Both the position numbers and the translations under genes were made by a program. DNA of 64,000 nucleotides from the NCBI GenBank assembly GCA_963169105.1, contig OY720642.1, positions 17,540,965 to 17,604,964 of the forward strand, in the 5' to 3' direction. Origin of the DNA: Ceriagrion tenellum. Its lineage: Eukaryota > Arthropoda > Insecta > Odonata > Coenagrionidae. Below the pieces are notes generated by a model. That model had not been told where the DNA came from and ran no database searches. It was given only the letters and a program-made list of their open reading frames with translations. Positions 44,715 through 55,080 of the stretch are shown here, piece after piece. The stretch's first letter is position 1, and each line of letters begins with the position of its first letter.

Positions 44715-45249
44715 TGTTGCCGACACCAAGTTTCAGCATGACGCGACCACCACGGATACGTTCGTCAACGCGAATGACACCGCATCCTCCGCCGCGATCT
44801 TCCTCTCACCCGTGATAGTATTCACCGAGAATTCGATCGTCATCACTGCCGCCCACTGCATTCCCCTCGAACAATTTCTTTCGACGGGAGCATCCTAGTG
44901 TTCAAATTTCTGATCCAGAACCGACGGAGAAAGTTGCAGGTGGATTTTATGGTTATTCACATGGCGATGGCGGATATCGCGGTGACTTTGGTGTTGATCC
45001 TTTTGGAAATTACTCAGCGGGCGATCGACGCAGTGGGTGGCAGGAAACTTTGGGTGCAAAGTGTTAACCTTCGTGAGGGCCTTTTGTCTCTACCTGCAGT
45101 CCATGGTGCCGGTATGGGTTTCGCTGGGTGGATACTTTCCCATATTCCGCGCAATACGGGTTTCCGACGCGACACATCGGGCCAAGGCGATGCTGCGCAT
45201 CGCGTGGGCCGCTGCTCTCCTCTGCGCCTTGCTGCAAATAGGCTACCAC
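44715..45249 (+). pseudogene. GPCR pseudo-exon (AKH/corazonin/GnRH-receptor type), copy 2
   Basis: This is the better preserved copy. N-terminal NDT-type glycosylation sites (near 44770) precede TM1 (VFTENSIVITAAHC, then frame-shifted), VFKFLIQNRRRKLQVDF, TM2 VIHMAMADIAVTLVLILLEI (with the conserved Asp of TM2), TQRAIDA, then in the next frame AGNFGCKVLTFVRAFCLYLQ (conserved Cys of TM3) and SMVPVWVSLGGYF, ATHRAKAMLRIAWAAALLCA (TM4). The family's SLDRYF has become SLGGYF. Similarity stops at about CTGCAA, where a splice donor would be expected, but the following bases are ATAGGC in both copies. Frameshifts lie near 44890 and 45030. It spans TM1-TM4 only. Confidence 0.7.
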
Positions 45250-46122
45250 TAAACAAGTGATTTGCCAATGTCTCTCTCGGCCCAGTTTATTTTACTTTAA
45301 ATCTACGTTGTCACGTGCTATAGTACCTTAGTTTGCGGATTCGAAGTCGAAGTTGGCATCGTCGCTAAGTTACAGCGCTAAACAGAGCAACAACCAAGGA
45401 AATAGTCATCGGCTCTTTTTAATTGCAAAAGATATTATCAAAGTTTAAATCACTCAACCTTGCAAAATCACATTCACCGCCGCGTCATTAATGTCATGTC
45501 GGCTGAAACCCGTTGTTTTTTTTCTAAAACACCGAATATGTTATGAACTCTCCAAGATATTCCCGTTTTCTCTACATTTCCGCAAAAGAAACTATTCCCA
45601 TTGCTATGTTCATATGAGAGGACTGAGTCTCCGTTCTTGGTGCAACTTAGCAGTCTCTTTAAGTTACGGCACGAAACGGCGCAGTCGCACAAAAACAATC
45701 AACGCTAATAAAAATGCAGCACATATACGTAAGAGCTCCTAACAGTCTAGGAAATCATACATGTTTCGCGGGTAAAACTCAACGCGCTGCAAGGTGGGTA
45801 ACTTTCACGCTAAAAGTTTATGTTTCTGCGTTCTCAAACAACGAAATCATAATGAATATTTGCAATGCCTTTAGATAAATTAACAAATGCGTCAAAATAA
45901 ACTCACTACATCACAGTTTATTCTTAGTGTCATCGACGATTGGGTCCGCATTTTTGCGACCATATAAAGTATAAAAGCGACTACTGTGGCACTGTATCGG
46001 GAAGAGGAGAACAGTCTACTTCGCTTAGGCCCTCTTGGGAAATTACCCTGAAATACCGTGGCCCTCAGTTGCAGCCACCTAAAATATCTTACCGGCAAGT
46101 GAGGGACAAGGATTCAAATCAC
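45250..46122. repeat. C-A-B repeat block (copy 3, inverted)
   Basis: Reverse complement of 17139-18004 block by block: C about 45250-45512, A about 45513-45770, B about 45772-46122. Together with the pseudo-exon this makes an inverted duplication of about 1.4 kb whose copies are about 26 kb apart. Confidence 0.85.
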
Positions 46123-46339
46123 TCGATTCATTAATGACTCATAATATCGTATTTATTCACCTTTTTTACAAATTTTGACAGGGGAGGCTTTGGTCCTTAT
46201 CTCAGCGTTTCCCACACTGTACTTTCTTAGCTCATCACCATTAGCTTTCTGACCTTCAACGTGGCCTAGTACCCGAGGGAATCCTCTTACCCTAGGTCAA
46301 AGGGTGCGAGCGTTATATTAAAAATTCCTCTAATTTTGT
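46123..46339. other. No gene recognised
   Basis: Short mixed sequence between the repeat block and the PLE. Confidence 0.4.
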
Positions 46340-46343
46340 CAAA

Positions 46344-46927
46344 ACTCAGAGAAACATCCATCTGGAACCAACTGATTCAATAGTGAGCTTATATGTCGTT
46401 TCACTGTTCACACGTATTCCCCTTTGAGGACAGACTTCAGCTCCTGAGTGACCGTTTCGACCAAAAGGTTGTCTATTCTCTCCACAACGTCAATGTCCTC
46501 ACAAAGACCTACCTCCAGCTCCGGGGACAATTTTATAAGCCAACTGACGGCATTTCATGGGGTATCGGTTATCGCCGGCCACTACTAACTTCCTCATGGA
46601 GGATTTTGAGGAGATAGATCAGTTTTCAGTCAATAGGCAGCCGAAACGTTTCCTCCTCTACGTCGATGACACTGTCTTCACCTGGCCACAGGGACCTGAG
46701 ACGCTCCCTACTTCCTACAGCTCATGAACTGTCTACATGCCTACATTAGAATCACTATGGAGATGGAAAAGGAAGAGTGCCTACCTTTCCTTGATGCCCT
46801 GATCCGAAGGAAAGTGGACGGGACCCTGGTCCATAGCGTTTATCGAAAGCGAACCCAAACGGAACTTATCTTAATGGACGCGGCCACCACCCCAACGGCT
46901 TTCTTTCTGTTTACTCTTTTACCATAG
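46344..46927 (+). pseudogene. PLE reverse transcriptase fragment
   Basis: Frames combined: SLYVVSLFTRIPLEDRLQLL (motif with SxDVxSLFTxVP), then a WGIGYRRP-like segment and FLLYVDDTVFTWPQG with the catalytic YVDD at 46659-46670, then MEMEKEECLPFLDALIRRK, DGTLVHSVYRKRTQT. These are RT palm and thumb motifs in Penelope order. Short frameshifts separate them. The catalytic dyad is preserved. Confidence 0.8.
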
Positions 46928-47615
46928 ATTAAGTACATATAGAGTAACAAAGTGATAGGGAGATTCGGATATAAGTTTTTAAGTAATTCTTTGTCCAACA
47001 GATGGAACAGGTGTATCGAAGTTGCACGACAAGCCATAACAAATTAGCTTTGGCACACGGCCACTTCGTTTAGGGTCGCATAACTCACATGATGTTCTTA
47101 TGATGATTTCGGTGTCTGGATGTTTACTAATCGACCCATTGCAACGAAAGCAAATCTTATTGAGTCGTAGAGACCAAATAAAACATGTATTTTAATGTGC
47201 CTTCAATGAGCATCGTTTATAATGAATCGAATTCACGTCAATATGATAAGACACGCGATTACCAAACACGGAGTCAACTGTTTACCGATGTATCATAGCA
47301 ACGACAAAACAATTGATACTCAATAAAAAGCACACAGTAGCCATGGTAAATCCACCTCTGCATGTTGATGAAAAATCACCGAGTACCACTAGCGCCTCCA
47401 AGTGGCCTTCTCCGTAAGCCAAAATTCATTCTTCCCTAGGGTGGTGGCACCTGAGAAATTCTTCCCAAAGCTCTCAAAAATTTATGTCCAGTTTTTAGCA
47501 TAGCTTTGCCACTCTATATATACTTACTCTATGCTCTTACTCAGAGGTAGGCTAGCGGACGAAGAGAACTTCAAGTCAAGGATCGGCTGGGACTCGGCGG
47601 AGTCAAGGATCGGCC

Positions 47616-47790
47616 TTCGGTATCTACCGCATTCCGTGCGAATCCACAGGCGTGTACAGCGGGGAGACCGGAAGAGCTATTGAGACCAGGATTTTCAAAC
47701 ATGAGCCCTCAGCTAAACATGGAATCCAATATTCCACCAAATCAATAAGACCAGAGGGAGATCAACAGGTGCCAAACTGACCAATCATAT
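47616..47790 (+). pseudogene. PLE GIY-YIG nuclease fragment
   Basis: FGIYRIPCESTGVYSGETGR, then AIETRIFKHE. This is a GIY-YIG domain with YIG changed to YSG. The fragment is short and frame-broken after the helix. It follows the RT in the same strand, as in intact PLEs. Confidence 0.8.
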
Positions 47791-48169
47791 GAGACCTAAC
47801 CTTCCCGCCAGACTATATTCTCTCGAAAAGATCCTTGTTCCGACATGACCCCTGATGAAGTTCGCAGAGAAAGCCATCAACACGTGCTAAACGTCGAAAA
47901 GCTGGAAACCCGAGAAGACTTCATTAAACTTATAACTTATTCTTCCTTGTACGAATTGTATGTAGTATGCCTCATAGAATATAGACAGAACTAAGCACTA
48001 AACATTTCTCGAGACTCCGTGAGAAACTTAATCTTCAATAAGGGCTCCGTAGCTTAAAAAGTTTGAGAATCGCTGCCTTAGCCTAACGTCCCAAAATCTG
48101 GGGTATTATCTCTCGTTCCCGTAAAAGGTACATATGGCTCGCCGTTAGATCTCAAACTAACGATATCGT

Positions 48170-49080
48170 ATATTCTTCATACCTCCTTACTTATCCTCTC
48201 ACAAATCTCCTTACTCCTATCTCTTGAGTTACTATCCCAATTCCTCTGCATTGTATTCCTTATATCGTCCATTTATTCTTATTTCGTCCAGAATTCCTAT
48301 CCTCGTCCTTGGATTGGATGGAATATTAGGGGATGCGACCGACGGCTAAGGTCATTTGCGCCATAGGGGACAGGTAAGGGAGGAAGAGTGGATAGAAACC
48401 CGGCGTCGGCATTAGCCTGCCCTTAGCGAAAGGCGTGCAGGGGACCACGGTTTAACGTCTCATCCGGGAGACGGAGTACTGCACTTGAAGAGCCCTCCAC
48501 AAGACACTCAAGTAGGGATCAGGTTTTCCTCTGAAAAACTTTCCTCCTATGCGGGGATTTGAGCCCGGGCCGTCCGTATGGTAAGCCAGTACTCAAGCCA
48601 CCACACCAACCCGACCGCCCTATCCTCTTCCTTCCTTTTCCAAGCGTCCCTAGTATTTGACCCTCTATTACCCGCTTCATTATGCCCTCTCTTTTCAAAA
48701 TGTCTTCCATCCAACACATCTGTTTTCTCCGGATCTCCGCCACCAGCTTCTTATCCTCTCCAACTATATCTAATAATTCCTCGTTCGTCTTTCTCGCCAC
48801 GCATCTCCATCTACCACGCTTCGCCATCTCCCCCTCTCCATTCTTCCATAAATCCATACCTCAAACTTCTAAAGTTTACGGATATTCTCCCTTCGCAAAG
48901 ACCAAGTTTCCGAACTATTCAGCGCCACTCTTCATATAATAGTTTTCTCCAGCATTTTCTTTACGTCTCTTCTCAGAACCCCTTCCGCATCAATTCCCTT
49001 CTCTATGAAATTAATTCTTTAGCCACGACGATTATAATTCTGGTATCCCAACTTTTATAGTAATTTCTCCCAAAATACTG
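48170..49080 (-). pseudogene. Antisense LINE C-terminal fragment, split by a SINE
   Basis: The minus strand from 49080 reads ELISSRREID-like text (frame breaks), LRRDVKKMLEKTII, LNSSETWSLRRENIRKL, FEVWIYGRMERG, then KTNEELLDIVGEDKKLVAEI, RRKQMCWMEDILKREGIMKR and VIEGQILGTLGKGRKR. The SINE at 48305-48618 interrupts it just after this, and the LINE continues at 48304-48170 (TTTCGTCCAGAATTCC). It is the same family as 24810-25790. Both copies have an insertion within the same short region. Confidence 0.85.
48305..48618 (-). mobile_element. SINE family 2, copy 3, with 9-bp target duplication
   Basis: Read on the minus strand: head GGGTTGGTGTGGTGGCTTG near 48612, B-box-like GGGCTCAAATCC, core GGATGAGACGTTAAACC near 48460, and the 3' part ending in CCATCCAATCCAAGG. 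CCTATCCTC flanks it at 48296-48304 and 48619-48627. It is nearly full length and closest to the 9.15-kb copy. Confidence 0.9.
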
Positions 49081-49249
49081 CCTAGACAGGTAAACTACTA
49101 AGCATACGCTGTTTCGTTACCCCACATCCTAATACATTTTTTCCCTGCTAAAATGTTTTGGGCGCACCAGACTCGAGGACCAAGATCTTGGACTTCAGGT
49201 ACTTCTCTTCACCTCCATATCAGGATCCCTAACCGAAGGAGGAGTAGTC

Positions 49250-49400
49250 GAAAAAGTTTGCACAGATCCCAAAAATAAATCTTGCGCAAAATGTCAGTAG
49301 GAAAAATCATTTGCCTTGACCGGGTCTTGAACCCAATATCCTCGATATGCTGGGGAGCTGGGATATGCGTTGGGCAGGAAATTCTGACTTGTTTGTTTGT
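49250..49400 (-). mobile_element. Degenerate tRNA-like SINE
   Basis: CCTTGACCGGGTCTTGAACCC near 49315 is the inverted B-box end of the 32.3-kb SINE type. The remainder is too diverged to fold. Confidence 0.5.
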
Positions 49401-50219
49401 TTGATTGATGATGAGTTCATTCCAGTGTCAAATTTCCATGAAAAACAATTTCTAACTACTGTATTCCTTCGCAAATTTATGGGAAAAAATGCTGACAAGC
49501 ATAAAAAATGGAGAAAATAAATACATATTCGATGAGATTATCGGGAATCGTATGCTAGATTCTTGTTCTATTTCGAGTTTTGCCGTCAGTGAGATCTGAA
49601 TTGCATCGTCTTAGCCGACGATCTATCGAGCAAACGATGTCATTGAGGTCTTCAGAAAATCACTGCCATTCGAAAACTTACCTCAACTAATTTTTGTAAT
49701 ATTACACATTCATTTATGATTTACCGGAAATCTTTGAACTTAGTCACTGATAAAGTTATCTTAAGATGAATGAAATTAATGTCAATGAATGGGGTTGATC
49801 TCCAAGTGTCCTCCTGATTACGAAGCTAATAATTACAGCGGTATTCAAGCCTGGCGAAAATGCCGCAGTGAAATAGTTGAATTTGCTAAGAGAAATCTCG
49901 ACTAGCCGTAGCAAGAAATAATCAAGATTAGCCGTTGTAATACAGGCATTCATGGCTCTTATAAGGCTAGTAGCTTCATAAGTAAATTGTATAACCTCTA
50001 GGGTTTCTCCAAACTATTTTCTGTCATTCTGTAACTTAAGGGAAAATTGATTTTATATGTTTTTTCAACGCAGATACTTGAATATTCGGGCAAATACCTC
50101 GTTATTAAAGTCTTTGAGATGGAAAATGAGGGGTAATGTTATTGAAGAGACCGAATGCCCTTCCATCTTTCATCATATGTAAAATAAGCTGTATAATTTA
50201 TGCTCATGTTTGGACTAAA
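49401..50219. other. No gene recognised
   Basis: AT-rich sequence with no domain or repeat match. Confidence 0.4.
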
Positions 50220-50580
50220 TTAAGCAGCTCTAAACGAAAAATAAGACCAACAGAGACCTGTATATACTCTCAAGGATTAGAAAAAAACTCCAGAAAGAGC
50301 ATTTAAAGGGAAAGATTTGAAAAGAAACCAGCTAATATGGTACGGATACCTCAGTAGAATTGACAAAAATAGAATCCCCAGGAACGCACGACGAGGCTAA
50401 CTAAGATGACACGAAAAGTAATGGAAGACCAAGAGAGACATGGATGAGAAGAACAATGGGAATGAATGAAAAGATAAGTGGAGATGAGGAGGGAGGTTAC
50501 GTTATCGGTGAAGGACCATAAGAGGTGGAAGGATTTAGTAAAGTCCCGACACCTATAGTGTTGAGAGAGAAGAAAAAAAC
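50220..50580 (+). pseudogene. LINE C-terminal remnant
   Basis: QLIWYGYLSRIDKNRIPRNA near 50331 resembles the QLRWFGHV.RM...RIPK segment of LINE C-termini. The following broken text (KWRPRETWMRR-like near 50415, then K..RW.D near 50525) fits the RP..TW and RW positions. It is short and old. Confidence 0.55.
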
Positions 50581-51100
50581 TCAACATCATGATGAAGCTA
50601 AACAATCTTGTTTATTACTTTGATAACGAAATAACGAAAGCATCAATGTAAAAGAGCCTATCATATTCGGATGGAAGTGTGCAAATATAGGACCAGTTTC
50701 GAGGACAATTTAGTTCCGATTTAGGTCACTGGCATCAATTGAGGTCAAAGAGCACCGATTTAGGTCACTGACATCGATCTCGGCCGACTCAAGTGAAACG
50801 GCTTAAAATCTTAAAGTTACGCGAATGGTTTGGCTGCGTAGTGTGAAAATAATATTTAGAAACAGGTTCCTACAAAGTGCTACAAACATCCGCACGAGGA
50901 ATGAAAAAGTAAAAAGTTAATCTGAGCGATTTATTATTTCACATACAGTAAAATTCAATGAATTTGCCCACAAGAAAAGAAATATACCACCAATAAGAAA
51001 AATTTTCCTCCTTTCCAAATATGCCATAACACCTTTGAGTTCAGAAAATTGTTAGTTCAAGTAAATGAAAAAATATTTGAAAAATTAATTTTCAGGTATC
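50581..51100. other. No gene recognised
   Basis: AT-rich; GTCACTGGCATC and GTCACTGACATC at about 50725 and 50775 form a small local repeat. Confidence 0.4.
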
Positions 51101-51598
51101 TCAGTTTTTGAGTGGGTGGTTGATGGACAAGATCGTAAAATTGCAACACATCTGCATCAGCCCGTAAGCGCTGAGGTAAATAGGGGGGACAAGGATGACG
51201 GCCCACGTTACAGCTTGAGGCATTGACCAACGGACAATGGCCCTCCCTATCAACGTCAATGGTCCATTCCTTCCTCTCACTCCTCCATCCATCCCAGAAT
51301 CAAAAATCGGTTTTGCTATTTGCATCTCATCCAGACCTTCCATACGACCGAAATCAATGAAGCACGCTCCAGTTACACACGTACATGTATGGTCCACATT
51401 CAACAGCTTGTTTGAAGGATTGTGGGCCGTGCGCAGAAACCCTTTTCTGATCTGGACGAGTCTATTTCGCGAACGGTTCCTGCAAGGGGGTTTCGGTGAA
51501 AGTGACCATTCTCCCTCGAGACCTCCTTCAGATCGCCTGAGTTCGCTGCCAATCTCACTGATTATGCTGTTTCCTTTATCTTGTAAAATTATTTTCAC
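51101..51598 (-). pseudogene. LINE C-terminal remnant in a 165-codon open frame
   Basis: The minus-strand frame is open over 165 codons. In its centre, FIDFGRMEGLDEMQIAKPIF followed by DSGMDGGVRGRNGP corresponds to the LINE segment FGHV.RMDE.RI.K.(I/V)(F/H).S.M.G.RGRGRP. The flanking residues have no domain, so the openness may be chance. This is a fossil, not a host gene. Confidence 0.55.
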
Positions 51599-51645
51599 TT
51601 CTGCGTCTTACCCTGGGTGGACAGTTGGACACCTCACAAGGCCGG

Positions 51646-52610
51646 CTTCATAGGTCGGCGGCAGCGGCGGAAGTGGTGGTACTCAGCCAATGAGGACACC
51701 TCTTTGGAAATCATGACGTTAGACCGATGAGCTGTGCTATTATAGCTAGCGGGGGCCGCAAATATTCACACTGACTGAATTCTGTGGCGGCGGAATCTGG
51801 CCGAGCCTAGCGGGAAAACCGATTGCCTTTCAAAAATGAACCCTCTTTCGATGATTAGCGAGCCCTTCTGTTTCCGTATAAGATTCTTCAAGCGATGCGT
51901 ATAATGTTTACGATATATTTCAGATGATAAGACTTTTAATTTATAATGGCTTTAGAAAATATGGTCTGGTATCCAACGAAAATAGCCTTCTTTAAGGTTA
52001 TATAGCATCATTAATCTACTAGCGTTAACCAGAGAGTGGCTTAAATCAGCCAATTGACAAATATTAAGGCAAAATATTAGTTATCCATTCTTGATGCCGC
52101 AAACTCGGGGAGAAAATTTGTAGATTGTGGCTATTTTATTGCATATTCGGGCAGTGGAGCTGATCGCGCATAAATGCTGATATGATATTGCCTAACGAGT
52201 TAAACAACGACCAAATTATGTCACCCGCTCGAATGTAAGGATCAAAGCACAATATAATTCTTGAATTGGGTGGCAAGGCTTTTTATCAACTTATTTCAAT
52301 AAATATGTGATTCAGATTGAGGCGTTGCACGTTAGCTTGACGAATATGGTTATAGTGAAACTACTGCCATCAAATAAACATTAATAAATAATTACTTACT
52401 AATCTTTAACCAATTAATTCATTAAATCGCACTAATCATACTCAAGAGTAAAAAAATGTTGATTTTTCCGATGAATTGTAAATACATCAATGTCAATGTT
52501 ATTGTATGCTTACCACCTTTCATTTGTTTTCTTGCCGCCGACCTATGAAGGGTCCACCGCCACCGTCGAAATCCATCGTGATCCCCGCCGCCGCCCGCCG
52601 ACCTATGAAG
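51646..52610. mobile_element. 965-bp element with CTTCATAGGTCGGCGG ends
   Basis: CTTCATAGGTCGGCGGC lies at 51646-51662. Its inverse occurs twice on the right, GCCGCCGACCTATGAAG at 52534-52550 and CCCGCCGACCTATGAAG at 52594-52610, 60 bp apart. The GC-rich ends contrast with the AT-rich interior. There is no transposase and no clear target duplication. The doubled right end suggests subterminal repeats or a second nested copy. Confidence 0.65.
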
Positions 52611-52809
52611 TCGTCGTAATCCTTTGGCCACCCCACCAACCTTACCACCCTTTCCCCCCTCCCTAGGGAACCAACCGATGGGGGAGGTTTGCTTTCCCCT
52701 CCAAGTTTCCTCCCCCAAGCGCGCACCCTCTCCTCCCCCTTCCACCCCTCCTTTACGCGCATTTAGATGCCAGGAACTTTCAAACCAGCTGTACGTTGGA
52801 AATATTTAT

Positions 52810-53110
52810 TTTCACCACATCTCTTAATTCGTTCTCCTCTTTCAAAAACATTCGAAGGCTAACAAAGTCATCAAATTCTTCGATTATTTAACCGTCAACC
52901 CTCAATATGGATTTCCTCTTCATTTTTTTTTTTTTGCCGAAAACCATTACTGCGAGCTTTAATGCATTTACCTTCAATTCCACTGTCTTTGTTGCCACAC
53001 CGAAGTTGTTCAGGAGTCCTTGTAACCATTGTGGTCCCTCAGACAGCAACGCAGCGTAATCAGGGTGGAGTAGAAGTCTGACGTTATCACCTCCAACAAT
53101 TGCACCAGCA
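52810..53110 (-). pseudogene. Antisense LINE RT thumb fragment
   Basis: The minus strand reads GAIVGGDNVRLLLHPDYAAL, then LSEGPQWLQGLLNNFG and ELKVNALKLAVMVFGKKKK. In LINEs this is LLLYADDAVLLSE....LQ.LLD.F...W.LKVN..KTK.MVFGKK. The catalytic YADD has become HPDY. The following residues are lost after frame breaks. Confidence 0.75.
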
Positions 53111-53339
53111 TAATTATTTCATGCACCTTCTGCACATTTTACAGATAGCGTACATCAACCACGGTTACATTTCACGTAAATATGAACTTTAATCAGAGAA
53201 ATGAACTCCCGATCATTCCCATAGGATATGATTGAGATGAGGCTAAAAATGGAAACAATAAAATATAATTGCGTACTCCAATCAGTAAAGCTACCCAGAA
53301 TCCATCGGTTGTTTTCCCTGGTAATCGAGAGAGAAAAAT

Positions 53340-53545
53340 ATAGGAGCAAATTGAATGGAATAATAATAATTTCTTTCCGTAGGTAACAGCTCAAGCCAAT
53401 TACTACCGATGATTTATATGGACGAACACACACAACCAGGCCCTTAGAGGTATATACCAGGCGGGATTTGGAACCGCGATCCTTGGGTAGGGTTGCAAGG
53501 GCTTAGCCCGGCCGCCTTCCGAGCCAACAAACCCTTAATCTATGA
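53340..53545 (-). mobile_element. tRNA-like SINE, minus strand
   Basis: The minus strand shows a tRNA-like head with GCGGTTCCAAATCCCGCC, then GGCCTGGTTGTGTGTGTTCG and a TTATTATTATT-type tail near 53365. GGTTGTGTGTGTT is shared with the 19.95 and 43.4 kb copies. Confidence 0.55.
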
Positions 53546-53734
53546 AAAAATCGAGAAAAATGCGAAGTGATCGGTTATTTTTTACCTTGGCAGAGAAGGG
53601 GGGGTTACAGTTTCAATCTTTTGGGATTATGGGAGGGGCTGGATGCTGCCGCCACGGCGCGGTTATCTTTCCGGAGTGCAATACCTCCAATGTGTTGTCG
53701 TACCTCAGTTATCCCAGCTGTACCCTTAGAATAT

Positions 53735-54260
53735 AAAGATTTCTCGGGTTTTCAGTCGGGTGATGGCGTTGAAATGTGCTGACGTTTCGATAACGTTGTC
53801 TGCCGACGCCTTCAGGTTGAATGAATCAGGCTGCATCGAAACGCCGGCGCAGTTCAACACCGTTAAGCCCCGTTCACAACAACTTAACTTGGCTTAACTT
53901 AACGCGACATAGGAGTTGAGTCCGTGAGAAAGCAACGCACTGGTTCACAACAACTTAAAGTGGCTTAACTCGACTTGGCGTAGTCTTGGAGTTGAGCATT
54001 TGTCAACTTTCTCTTAATTCTAGCCAATAGCAAGGCCTAGTTTACTATCAATAGTGCGGAAGTAATCAATTGCTACTATCGATATAGGATACCTTGGTTG
54101 CGCTGCTTGTGTTGTATTAGGAGGGTTGCTGTGATTGGTTGGAAATTTCAGGCCCCGATTGGCACTCGGGAACAACTTATGCCAAGCTAAGTTGTTGTGA
54201 ACGGGACTCTACCCGTCTGGAAACCCGAGAACTCTTCATACTAAGCATTCGCCGAGAAAG
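53735..54260 (+). mobile_element. Possible PLE-like tail interrupted by a MITE
   Basis: GACGTTTCGATAAC near 53791, CATCGAAACGCCGGCGCAG near 53834 and, after the MITE, CTGGAAACCCGAGAACTCTTC (54217) resemble the PLE tail at 47.9 kb (GGAAACCCGAGAAGACTTC). The reading that the MITE split this tail is an inference. Confidence 0.4.
53868..54206. mobile_element. MITE with CCCGTTCACAACAACTTA ends
   Basis: The left end CCCGTTCACAACAACTTA, then ACTTGGC, is inverted at the right end (CCCGTTCACAACAACTTA, then GCTTGGC; about 54181-54205). An inner partial copy of the left end (GGTTCACAACAACTTAAAG) is at about 53941. Total length is about 340 bp, with no coding content. The CCCGTTCACAACA end is of the kind seen in PIF/Harbinger MITEs, but I cannot define the target duplication. 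Confidence 0.75.
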
Positions 54261-55080
54261 ACTTGCATCTTACCCTCAGAATCTTGGCCGTCGCCCTCTG
54301 GTAACACGCCGACTGCGTGCTTCCAGCCCTCCTCGGCTTTCGCGGACCCTGCGTCCGTTGAGTTTCACCGCCTCGATGTCCCCGCGCTTGTAGACATCTG
54401 CTTCTTCCAGCGCCACCCTCCTCGATGGGCAGCCGGAGGGTCGAGGGCAGATGGACAGGAGCAAAGATTATATACAGGAGGGTCGAGTTGGATGCGGGTG
54501 TGTTCCGGGCCTCCTGCTGGTGGAACGCTGCGCCATCGCAGAGCCGTCTTCGCTCCAAGATCCCCGGGGAGTTAATGAGAGACCACGCAGGGGTGTTGAT
54601 CCTGGGCGACGACGGGGAATACGCCCCCGTGCGCGTGGGCGAAGATCCCCGGGGACGAATCAGCGCGTAGTTATCTGTGGTCAGGGCCCGTGAGGAGCAC
54701 AGCCCTGCGAGACAAGCTCCCGACTCCCAATAACGATCGCGACGCTCCCAATAACATTCGTCTGGTCTTCATTATTGATTGATGAGACCTGGGCCTGAGG
54801 TGAGGTATGGGAGATGGGGGTTGGGAGGGCGCCAGGGGTCCGGCCAGCAACTGCGCGGGATGGACGCCTGCGCGGAAGGGAAAACGGTGTCAGGAAGAGG
54901 AAGTTTGGTATTGTTGCGAGGGGGGTTTGTTGGAGAAGGCGCGGGGACGAGCGTCTGGCGGTGCCCTGGGATTTCCCCTACCGCGCGATATACATCAACA
55001 CCTACACAATACCCTGGGAGCCACCCCAAGGGTATGTCGGAGGGCGCGGATATTCCCTGAAATTCAATAAAACACATTCT
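54261..55080. other. GC-rich block with TATA-like and polyadenylation-like motifs
   Basis: Open frames on both strands (54241-54558 minus, 54425-54693 plus, 54779-55176 plus) have no domain. TTATATACA lies near 54468 and AATAAA near 55067. AGATCCCCGGGGA occurs at about 54559 and 54645. It could be a transposon end or untranslated region; I cannot name it. Confidence 0.3.

Larger units (their letters stand above)
46340..47935 (+). mobile_element. Penelope-like element with RT and GIY-YIG remnants
   Basis: RT (about 46344-46927), an unrelated or unreadable stretch (about 46930-47590), GIY-YIG (about 47616-47760) and a terminal motif (about 47838-47935: CCTGATGAAGTTCGCAGAG ... GGAAACCCGAGAAGACTTC) follow in the correct order for a PLE. 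The middle contains no PLE motif I can read, so it may be an insertion. Both domains are frame-broken. Confidence 0.8.

Noticed and set aside
52422..52762. Two overlapping Gly-rich minus-strand frames (107 and 80 codons)
   Set aside because: They arise from GGC/GGT-rich ends of the inverted-repeat element and a purine-rich tract; no domain is present.
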